DNA from: Rhodamnia argentea
Lineage: Eukaryota; Streptophyta; Magnoliopsida; Myrtales; Myrtaceae
Reading direction: 5' to 3'
DNA: 64,000 nucleotides
Assembly: GCF_020921035.1 (NCBI RefSeq)
Contig: NC_063152.1
Coordinates: 9,996,001 to 10,060,000, forward strand
Shown here: positions 34,026 through 43,834 of the stretch, piece by piece
How positions within the stretch are numbered: the first letter of the stretch is position 1
Layout: each line of letters opens with the position of its first letter
Notes under the pieces: generated by a model
Databases searched by the model: none
Told to the model about the DNA's origin: nothing
The model's input: only the letters and a program-made list of their open reading frames with translations
Position numbers and translations under genes: made by a program

Positions 34026-35428
34026 AGTGCTCTATAAATCGATTATACTAGATGAATAAGATTGTGTTAGGCTTCGCTTATTTGACAAAAAATAAACTTT
34101 ATCGAAAAATATTTTCAGACAATTAAAATGACCACTTTCCTATGCTTGATTGCATTTTGCAAATAACATGAGAGTCATTTTATGACATTTGTTACAAAAA
34201 AAAAAATTACCAAACATGCATTTGAGAACAAAGTCTCAAGGGTCAAGAACCGAGGATTGGGTTCACGTGCTGACTTGGGCGCAGGAGCGGGATATCCAGG
34301 CATGCCCGCCGGGAACCGAGCACAAGCAACGGGTTCTCGGGCCTAGCCTCTGTGGACCACGAGCCCGGCAACTAAGGAATTAGGTCTAGCCTTATCGAAC
34401 TAGGGACGGGTGCTAGTGATTCGGGCGTGAGAGTTGGGCACCAGAGCATGGCCGCATCGGGCCCGACCTCGAGGGACTTGACCCTAGCCTCTATGTACCT
34501 GGACTCCCGTGCGCGGGAGCCGGTTAACCGAGCATGGCCGCTCCGAGGATCTTGGAACCATCCGGATCCCGTGCTCGGCATCTCTGGAATTGGGAACAGG
34601 CATTAGGTCTTTTTATGCCCAAGCAACAAGGTATAGTTTTTTCAAAATGAATACTACTTTGTAGAAGATGAAATCATTCCTGAATTTAAACATATCTTTT
34701 TCGTTAATTATGAAAAAAAAAATTCTTCTCATTCATTTTCTCGGGTACAAAGAAAATGTTTTCCTACAAAAAAAAATTCTGCCAAATAAAATGACTCAAA
34801 GAGGCCTAAGGATTTGCTTTTTTTTTTTTTTTTCAATTGATGACCGTTTGAACTTCTTGTATAAACTCTCTAAACGACCGTCCAAAATCCCTCCCGCTTC
34901 TCATTGGACGCACAATACTCTCATCGCTGGACGCCCGCTTCTCCAACGATGACCTTTCCACAGCAAACCGAAGGGCATTTTCGAATGAGTAAGTTGTGAT
35001 CTCTCTCTTTCTCTGAATCAAACGGCGGGAACGCCCTTGCCTCGTCGCCGGAGGTCGGCCAGGCCGGCAATCCTTGGACAACCATGCCTAACCGGCGGCT
35101 TCCCACCTCTCCTCTCTCTTCTCTATCTATTTTATCGGGGATTTGATATTTCCTCTAATATCTCGATCACCGTCGTCTTTGATGGGCGCCTCAAATATCC
35201 CTATCACCACAAATTAAGTCCAATGACCAACCTAGTGTCGATATGTTGGTTCCCATCATCATCCCTATTTATATATTCAGTAAGAAAGATTCAATTGTAA
35301 AAGGCAAATAATGTAGAGACAGGCTTCATTTGTTTCATCGAAAATAAATAAATAACTTTTTTTTAAAATTACTTTTATAGTTTGAAATAATTAATCAGCA
35401 AAAAATAATTTAACTATGGCCAATAATA
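34026..35428. other. Intergenic, nothing supported
   Basis: Contains a moderately GC-rich block (34210-34600) with short ORFs on both strands and an AT-rich remainder with poly-T runs. No domain, RNA gene or repeat boundary was recognised. Confidence 0.5.
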
Positions 35429-35695
35429 GACAAAAGTACACTAGGGTACCAATATTTATGTATAGTACTCACTTTAGTGCCAATTTTTTTTGGATCACTT
35501 AAGTGCTAATTTTTTTTTTTTTGAAAAATGATTATTTCAAGGCCAACTCCGATGAGCTTCACTTGAAATCTGACGTGGCATCTACCTGGCTTGCCGAAGC
35601 TTCCAAATTAGCATTAAAAAAATCAAAAGTTAAAAAATAAGCTAAAAAAATAAAATATTTAAAAAAAAAAGAAAAAGAAAAACTTGTGTTGCATT

Positions 35696-37095
35696 TGTTG
35701 ACGCCTAAATTTTGACTAATCTATTTTTTGCATAAAAATTAGAACTAATTTTAGTTCTAAATGAAAATCATCTCACATATTTATTTTTAGCGTACATTGC
35801 ATTGGCATATAATTGGGCAAGCAGAACACTTAATTTAGCATGCGTCTAGACCAGGCACGGGATGGAAAAATACACCGAGAAGATTTGAAACTTCGGGGAC
35901 TGTATTACAAATACTTAAAATTTCGGGGACTGCATTGCAAATACTTGGAACTTCGGGGATCGTATTGCAGATACCAAAAGAAGATGATGAAGGGAAGATG
36001 ATGAAGGGAAGATGAAAATGAAAGGTGAAGAAATGAAGATGAAGAAGGGAAGATGAAAATGGAAGGTGAAGAAATGAAGATGAAGAAGGGAAGATGAAAA
36101 TGGAAGGTGAAGAAATGAAGATGAAGAATGAAGGGTGGAGAAATTTGGCTATAAAAGAGGGAGAGTTCTTGAGAATTGAGGAGGAGAATTTTGGTGATAG
36201 AGAAGGTAGAGAGCTATTGAGAAGAGTTTTAGAGAAGAGTGCAAGAGAATTGAGAGAGTTTTGAGATAATTTTTGAGAAGAATTTTTAGAGAGGAAAAAG
36301 AGAGTTCTTGAGAAAAATCGTAAGAGAAAATTTGAGAGTGAAAAGAAGAGTTTTAGTCGAGCATCATCTTCGACGAGTCCCGGCACGTACTTCGCCTCTC
36401 GCCATCCAACAACGCCACTGCTTGCCTTTTTTCGACGATAGCCACGTTCTTCCAACTCCGAGATCTTGAAGGAAGCCATAACGTGTACGTGAGTAAGATT
36501 TTGTGTAATAGAAGGTAACTCTTTCCATCTCGATCTACAAAAATGTAATCGTTTGGTGTGAACATTTGTTTGTTTATTTTAGACATGTCACGTGTCCCAA
36601 AATTTAGCATTATTACATGTTAATTTATTTTTATAAATACTCGTGACTGGCTGCGTTTTCTTTCTTTCTAAATCACCCATGGTGTATATCGTACAAAGTT
36701 CAATGTTTTACATCCCCATAAAAAAGAAGAAAAAACCAAAAAAATTGCATCTTTGAATTTCAAGTAAAATCCATCAAAATTGCCAAATCAAATATTTTTC
36801 ATGAAAATGGTACCGAAAGGGCGTTAGAGTAATCTAGCGTAATCAAATCCCCGAATTCAAAATCTCTGGTTCGCGGAAATAAGATAGTTTTCTCCCGCTA
36901 TTTTATTTAGGTTTCTAATCAACCTACCGAAAATGATTAGTGGCGACTCCAAATTCAAATCACATTGCATGTTAATTATTTGAACCTTAAGTTGCGATTT
37001 GGTATGGACTTGGGAGAGTCCGAGTTAGGTTAATTAATTAACCCGATAATCCATTAGCCCGAAAATTAACTCGTTTATTTTTTTAGGTCGCGACA
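35696..37095 (+). repeat. 5' LTR
   Basis: TG...CA-bounded, 1400 bp. It has a TATA box (TATAAAAG) at 36150-36157, a 42-bp purine-rich tandem repeat in three copies around 35985-36130, and a long antisense ORF that is not a gene (it is merely the repeat in another frame). It matches the 3' LTR almost base for base. Confidence 0.92.
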
Positions 37096-37099
37096 GCTT

Positions 37100-37117
37100 T
37101 GGCGACTCATTGGGGAT
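37100..37117 (+). other. Putative primer-binding site
   Basis: Begins TGG four bases after the LTR end (TGGCGACTCATTGGGGAT), as expected for a site complementary to a tRNA 3' CCA end. I could not identify the tRNA. Confidence 0.55.
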
Positions 37118-38434
37118 CCAAAGAGGACTTAGGCCGGATAATTTCATGAAAAAGAAATCACTTGATTTGGTAAACTTTGGTTGAATTCTCATTCTTAGGT
37201 GTTAAATGTTTTTGCAGATTGGGAGTTATAAGGGGAGGAGTGATCGGCTAACCCTTTGTTTTGTGTGCTTGGTGAATTGGAATTGTGATTTAACTTTTGA
37301 ATTATTGAAGCGGTGTTTGCCTTTAATTGTTGTGCATGATTTATCGTATTTGCACTACATCGCACACAACCCGTGACCGGACCTGGGTTACACTAATAGT
37401 TTTAAGATGGTATTTAGATGGTTCTTTAACCTTGGCGGTAAGGTTTCGCTAAAGGTTATCCCATCCGGATCTCGAAAATTTTTCCAAAAAAATGGCTCAA
37501 GGGTCGTTCTCATACACGTGAGGCTACGATGCATGAGAATTGCCCTTGTCGACCGAACCAAGCCGAAGTGATTGGACCCGACTAGTCATGACTATTGTAC
37601 GCGAGGTTGCGACTAGTCATGATGATTGTGCGCGAGGCTGCGACATGTCGTTTCGTTCATCATTTCACTTTGCAAAAGCCTTTTGGATAGATAGAATAAG
37701 ATTTAAACTCACGATTCATGCGCATGTCTTTGTGATTGACATTTTCTTCCTATGAGAGGTAATTTCTTGTCTCTTATGCCCTGTTATCTCATTTTTATTT
37801 TGGGCCGGTCCATGGTTTATGTTGATTGTTTAGAAGTCTCATTATCTTATTTCCAATTTCGCACTTTGCTTCCGTAGCTTTTACAATTTCATCGGTTGTC
37901 CTCAATTCTGATTTGGCTCGTTCCTGTTGTGCGATTTTTACTAAATTCTACGATTGAGTTTTGAGTAAGTGCCAAACACAAAAGTTGTAGACCTATGTTT
38001 CAACTAATATCTTGCAAAATTTCAGAATTAAATTCATAATTTAAGATGGCCCTTCGTTTTTTCAACAATATGCGGTTATAACAGTTTTCTGAACGTGATT
38101 TTTTTGGAAAGACACATTAAACTGATTTGATCCGTGTATTTCTAGTCTGATTGGCCAACATAAAAGTTGTTCATCATCTTCTCAACTACAAGCTCGTAAA
38201 ATTTGGACATGTTTTGATCAACGTACGAATTAATACGAATTTTTTCATAAAGCGGACAAACTGAAAATTACATGTTTCAATCCTTTGGTCATAATCACTT
38301 TGTTCATTTGAGTCTAGAGGGATGCCATGGACCGGCTCGCTATTCTTGCTCCCTGTACTCATTTTGTGTGTGTTAATGCATACAGGTAATTTATCACGGA
38401 TCCTCCACATATTACTCGAGAAGTCGCAAAGAGG

Positions 38435-39862
38435 ATGGTCGACATTAACGCCACTATCGGTGCTGCCCCGGATGAGAAACTTAACTCATTGACCGAGCGC
38501 TTTGAAGGGATGATGTCTCGAAAGATGGAGGAAATGATGGCCGCCTTCACCGCCAAACTTCAATCATCCACCACTAGCCCGCCGTTAACCATTCCTGCTC
38601 TAATTCCTCCTGCGGACAACTCCGGTAAAGCCCTGGAAGCTGCTCCCTATCGGACAATGCCGCTAGAAGATGTGATCATCACAAGCGTGAGCTCGAGCAT
38701 GCCACCCGTAGTCCCAATCCCTCAAACCAGCCCCGTGGCCCTCGGATTGAATGATGATGCGGCCAAGCTGTTGGCCCAAATGGAACGGAGGATCCGAGAG
38801 GTTGAGGGGACTCACAACATACCCCAGATTGACCTGTTTATCTTTTCAAAGGTCACAGTGCCGGAGAAGTTCAAGATGCCCGACTTCGAGAAGTATGATG
38901 GGACTTCCAACCCGGTTCAGCATGTCCGGAGTTGTCACAAATGTCAGATTCATGGTGACAAGATTAATGTCCCTCCGAACGAGTTGCATCGCTTATCCGA
39001 ACCATGGTCGTTTTCTATGTGGAGCATTGATGTTATCGGCCCTATCAACCCTAAAGCATCCAATGGCCATCGATTCATCTTGGTGGCGATTGACTATTTC
39101 TCCAAATGGATCGAAGCCGCATCCTATTTAGCGGTCACGGCACGAAATATCGTGAAATTTATCCGCCGAGATATCATTGCTCGATACGGTTCACCTGAAG
39201 TCATAATCACCGACAATGGCTCGAACTTAAACAACAAGCCGATGGACAAATTGTTCAAGATCAAGCATCCGAACTCTTCCACATATCGTCCTCGGATGAA
39301 TGGAGCAAGAGAAGCCGCCAATAAGAACATTAAGAAAATCTTAGCAAAGACGGCTGAAAATTATCGCGATTGGCATGAGAGGTTGCCATTTGCACTTATG
39401 GCGTATCGAACCTCGATCCGGACATCTACGGGGGCAACCTCGTATTCTCTAGTATATGGAATGGAGGCTGTTCTACCAATTGAAGTGGAAATTCCCTCCT
39501 TACGTATATTGTCTCAAGCTAAGTTGATTGAAGCTGAATGGATCCAGCAAAGGGTGAGCCAATTGAATCTGATCGACGAAAAGAGACTAAAGGTCGTATG
39601 TCATGGCCGGTGCTATCAGCAGAGGGTTGCTAAATCATTCAACAAAAAAGTTCGGCCTCGATATTTTCGGACCAATGACCTAGTCTTGCGAAAATTGTTG
39701 CCAATAGTCCCACTCCCGTAAGGGAAGTTTGCTCCAAACTATGGTGGTCCATATATAGTAAAGAAGGTGCTCCCTAGTGGTGCTTTGATTCTGGCCGAGA
39801 TGGATGGTCGTGTATTTACCAACCCCAGTGAATTTCGACTCGTAAAGAAATATTATACTTGA
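38435..39862 (+). pseudogene. Gag-integrase fusion left by internal deletion of the gypsy polyprotein
   Basis: One ATG-started frame of 428 codons (38435-39721). Residues 1 to about 165 are a gag N-terminus (FEGMMSRKMEEMMAAF, then FKMPDFEKYDGTSNPVQHV). It passes with no gap into integrase: a remnant of the zinc-binding region (CHKCQIHGDKIN) and the catalytic core, with SFSMWSIDVIGPINP, DYFSKWIEAA and ITDNGSNLNN, and then the C-terminal part. After an in-frame TAA (39719-39721) the same frame continues for 46 residues to TGA 39860-39862, ending in a GGPYIV/NPSEFRLVKKYY tail typical of the end of gypsy pol. The core Asp residues are visible; the catalytic Glu region was not verified. Nearly all gag, plus protease, RT and RNase H, is missing, so no full polyprotein can be made. 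Described as a relic, not functional. Confidence 0.85.
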
Positions 39863-40135
39863 TTTACTCGATGTTTTCATAATCGAGTTATAATATTAAT
39901 ACTGATTCACAAGTTGTTCACATTTGGGCATTCGTTTGTTTCATCGCTACCAATTTTCTTTGAGAGATCATTTCGAATGGGGGGTCTCTCCGGCCCAATT
40001 GAATCGATCATCAGTAGCGTGAGATTTACATATTCACAGAGTAAAAGGGGTTATCTTGCGAAAAAATATGACGACCAAGATGAAATCAGTAAAAACTTGC
40101 ATTCATTTCATCCATCAGAAAGCCTTACAAATAGA

Positions 40136-40900
40136 TCATCGGGGTGGGAACGTAAAGCCAAACCGAGCCCTAATGAGCATCACAAAGGAGCTTAACCGGT
40201 CCTCCATACAATTGATGCTCCGCCTACATCGATCGCTTCGAGAATCAAGATCCGCCCACTTAAAGAGGAGGAGCTCACATTTCTCTTTAAGCTCGGCTAC
40301 CTTGTCCTCGTGATACTTGACAGTGAGATTCCAAGTCATGGATCGGCATTCTCCCGCTGGCTATATCCAGGGTCGGATCGTCCATCCTTTCTTCCAGCCA
40401 TGTGCATTGGAATTTCAAAACAATATTGAGCGGATCACGCTCAAAGATGGTCTGGGACATGGCCAAACGTTCTACCAAGTTCCCCCTCTCACGAATCAGC
40501 GGTGAGACTTGATCATTACCGTAGTCAAGGGCCTTCTTATAATTGTCGGCTACAAGACCGGCCAACATCAAGTTGTCCGACCGATCCTGATAGCGTGCCC
40601 TCACAAGATGGACCAAAGTAACATCTTGATGAGCATGATTGTAAGCCTCCAAGAAGTTAGTGAAGAGGGTAGGGAAGATCCTATATTCCTCTTCTAACTT
40701 GGTACCTTGAATAGAAACGGTGTCCATATCCGTAAACATGAGACGGATTTCGGTTTCGGCCTCCGGATGGTTGGCTATATAAGAGTAGCCCTGGCCTAGG
40801 AGATTATAAAGTTTCTCCCATTTGGCCAAAACTTCAGCCGAGAAGACGCGTGCGGGGAGGGAGGCTATTGTTCTTGAAGTTGCTGAAAAAGAGTGGATGC
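40136..40900 (-). pseudogene. Antisense ORF of the retrotransposon, unknown function
   Basis: On the strand opposite gag-int there is a long readable frame (about 180 codons, stop near 40287) containing AKWEKLYNLLGQGYSYIA and FLEAYNHAHQDVTLVHLV. The protein appears to continue in the next frame from about 40339 to 40136 (MTWNLTVKYHEDKVAELKEK), so one frameshift splits it. It is helical and charged, possibly with a coiled coil, and has no domain I know. Antisense extra ORFs between pol and the 3' LTR are known in TAT-branch gypsy elements; assignment to that class is inference. Confidence 0.5.
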
Positions 40901-41361
40901 GAAAGAGTGCTTAGAAGATTGGAGATGAAGATATGAAAGCGATAATCGTCTCGGCGTTAAATCCTAATTTAAAGGACAGAAAAAATCATAGCAATAATTA
41001 TTGTGGGGGCCGAGTTAATTATTTGGGTAAAACTACAGACGTTTCGTCCGTGAATCACGGATCTACCATCTCGAGGCTCACGAATTTGAAAAAGTTGCGA
41101 AATGACTTAAAGGTCTTGCCATATTAAAAGAGGGACAAGCATACTGCAGAAAAGATTTGAGGGTCCCACCATGTCAGAAGGAAATGAAGAAGACAGAGCG
41201 GGAAACACGAAATCTTGGGAGAAGTACTAGTTTAGTGGTTTTCATCCACGTTAAAAGGGAGGCTTCGGAACATGCATGTTTACTCGGAAGAATTTGGAGA
41301 GAGTAAGCATACGGCGGAGAGTAGAGTGAACAAAAGGCGATAAGAAGTATTTCAATCCAAC

Positions 41362-42056
41362 ATGTTTGGAGGCTACCAGCACTTACCGGAGGCAACCAAC
41401 CTAGACATCCCCGAGAATGAACTCGCTGAATTTCGAGGCCGGATCCAGCCGAGGCCGTAAAACTCAACTCCCTTGGCGGTGAAGTTCAAGATCTCGATAA
41501 CAGCAACAACAATAGCAGCAGCAGCAGCCGTAGTCAACCCCGTAAAAGAAAACATCAAATCAAAGAGCTCGAAGCTGCCTTCAAGGAGTGCCCTTACGTG
41601 AACGGGAAACGAAAAAATGAGTTGAGCCGGAAGCTAGGAATGGAGCCCTTGAAGGTCAGGTTTTGGTTTCAAAACAAGCGGGCCCGAGTGAAGGTTCAAA
41701 GTGAAAGTCATGAACTTGCGTCTCTAAAGGAAGAAAATGAAGAGCTTCGAGCAGAGATCAAGAGGTATAGGGATGCTCTTAACATCGCTATTTGCCATGT
41801 CTGCAGCAACCCCATCACCTTTGGTGGCATGTTCCTTGATGAGCCACATCCGAGCATTGAAAATGCTCATTTATCGATTCATCCTCCCGAGCAAGTTCTC
41901 GCACAATCGGATTTCGTTGGGGATACATCCCAGAAAGTGTGCCTTGCGGAGGCGTAACCGATGCCCTTCGAGGGAAGTGACATGCATCACTACAATTGGA
42001 GTTTCCACGATGTCACAATCGGCCAATTCAACACCGATGAAACTCCGAATCAGTAG
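41362..42056 (+). pseudogene. HD-Zip (class IV-like) homeobox copy inside the retrotransposon
   Basis: The reading starts at ATG 41362 (MFGGYQHLPEAT...) and shifts frame once near 41455. A homeodomain follows (QIKELEAAFKECPYVNGKRK, then LSRKLGMEPLKVRFWFQNKR), including the WFQNKR recognition-helix core. A leucine-zipper-like stretch comes next (LKEENEELRAEIKRYRDALN), then ICHVCSNP, resembling the CPNCGGP motif of class IV proteins. Another shift leads to a tail starting MPFEGSDMHHYNW and ending at TAG 42054-42056. The N-terminal arm of the homeodomain is shortened (RKRKH where KKKRYHRHT is usual) and no START domain follows. Homeodomain and zipper run on without a visible intron, suggesting capture through mRNA. 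HD-Zip IV proteins control epidermal identity; this copy is broken. Confidence 0.8.
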
Positions 42057-42344
42057 CCTACATGAAGCTTGAGTTTTTATTATAGGCTTTCAAAATATCA
42101 CTCTTTTGAGCATTACTAGCTAGCCCTTATGAATTCTCAAGAGAAGTAGAGACATGCGTGAATGAATGTGCTGTTTGTTACAAAGTCCCCATGTGAGACA
42201 TTCTTCCTTTTACGCCTAGAGTTAATCAAGGGGCAAAGAACAATACTATCCGCAAATATCATCATGCTTAAATGCGTGAATTCTTTGTCAGATTTGACTG
42301 AACGCCGAAAGGAAAAGCATTAAAAGCCTTCACCTAGGTAGATG

Positions 42345-42535
42345 CAAAAAGATTTGAGAAAAAAAATAGCTGCCTCGTTATTAGAGAAAGCAAAAAGATT
42401 CGAGGAAATAAGCGCCTCGGGAGGAAGTGAAAAGATTTGAGGAGGGAAATAATCGCCTCGTTCGTAGGGGGAACCGAAAAGATCTCGAGGAGGGAAATAA
42501 TCGCCTCGTTCATAGAGAAAGCGAAAAGATTTGAG
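42345..42535 (+). repeat. Short tandem repeat within the retrotransposon
   Basis: Variants of 'AAAAGATTTGAGGAGGGAAATAATCGCCTCGTT' followed by 'AGAGAAAGC' occur about four times with a period of roughly 40-60 bases. Non-coding; it lies between the two transcription-factor copies. Confidence 0.7.
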
Positions 42536-42829
42536 GGCTCCTACATATCAGAAAAGGAAAAAGATGACAGATTGAGTGAGAGACAAGAGTTATTACGAAA
42601 TGGATCCAAGGCACTAAGACCGGAAAGGAGAGAAAAAGTTGTCCTCTTTCGTAGAAAAAGGGAGAACCTATATGCGAGACTAACGGATCAGAAAAAGTTT
42701 ATAAATGACCACCAGAACTCGTCACGAAAGACCACCATCACTTTTGTGATTTTCGGGTAGATTGTTTTGCAAGTCCGAGAACATCTAAAGCTCGGTCCGC
42801 GGTCGAAACAGACCATTTTCGATCTACAT

Positions 42830-43834
42830 ATGGAAGGTTTTAAAAGAAAAACACGTTCATTCCGGGCGGAAGTATGGGAACCTTCCTATCCCGAAGATCT
42901 GCGAGTCATGGTCATTGATGACAACCCCGTTTCCCTCTCAATCCTCGTTGCTATCTTGAGAAGTTGCATGTACTGAGTTTTTGCTTATGCGAAAGCAACG
43001 GATGCCTTACAAGTACTAAGGCAGTACAAATATGATTTTGACATCGTCGTCACGGCCGTGGTAGGGATCGACATGGACGGTTTCAGTCTCTTAAAGATCA
43101 TTGATTCGAGTTGGACATACAGGTCATCGTAGTATCGGCAAGTAATGATCGGCAGTTCATAACGAGGGCCATATCGCATGGTGCTCGAGACGTCCTACGA
43201 AGCCGGTCGTGTTCGAGTGCTCCAAAACATTTGGCAGCATGCTGTAAGGAAACAATTACTCGTACAAAAAAACCACGACCAAGCGCGACGACGACGATTT
43301 TGTCCAAAAGAAAAGGCCCCTTTGGTCCGCCAAGCTTCATTCTATATTCATTGAGGCGGTTCGACAGCCTAGGAATCAATTCAAGACGACCACTCGGCTG
43401 TACACAAAATGATGAATATAGACGGACTCACCATGCAAAGTGTCACAAATCACCTTCAAAGGGTTAGAGATAAGCCGAGGAAGCACGATGCAACTTGGGA
43501 CCAAGGCGACCGGACCCGAGTTGATTGGAAGATCAATTCGGGAAAACCTACCGAGCAAAAGGTACCCGGCCACTTCCCAATCAAGAATACGAGTCATACC
43601 AACCTTCCGCTGGTGGTTCTAGTAGCGCACGAGTTGATCATCCCTACAAGTTCCCGAGCAACGACGGAGGCTCAAGCTTAAGGAGTCGACCGCTCACAAG
43701 CAACTGTCACCGGTGTTAGCAAGTAACAATGCCCAATTCGAGTATCAATTGCTCGAAAAATCGAAGATTACTTTGATGATGAGCTTGCTACCTTGATGAG
43801 CCTGTTTGGAAATGAAGGACCTCCAGAGCCGTGA
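42830..43834 (+). pseudogene. Type-B response regulator (ARR-B) copy inside the retrotransposon
   Basis: From ATG 42830 a receiver domain is readable: DLRVMVIDDNPVSLSILVAI, then IDMDGFSLLKIID, and in later frames VIVVSASNDRQFITRAISHG and LQNIWQHAVRK. The acidic pair DD is kept, but the phospho-acceptor Asp position (normally ...SDVxMPDMDG) reads TAVVGIDMDG. A GARP/Myb-like DNA-binding domain follows: KRPLWSAKLHSIFIEAVRQ, then NIDGLTMQSVTNHLQRVR. A short tail, DDELATLMSLFGNE, ends at TGA 43832-43834. At least one in-frame stop (TGA near 42975) and several frameshifts break it. No intron-like gap is seen between the receiver and GARP domains, whereas host ARR-B genes have introns there. ARR-B proteins are cytokinin-response transcription factors; this copy is a relic. 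Confidence 0.85.

Noticed and set aside
35835..36610. Long minus-strand ORFs repeated at 47947-48695
   Set aside because: They are identical because they lie in the two LTRs; purine-rich LTR sequence read backwards gives Ser/Phe-rich low complexity, not a gene.
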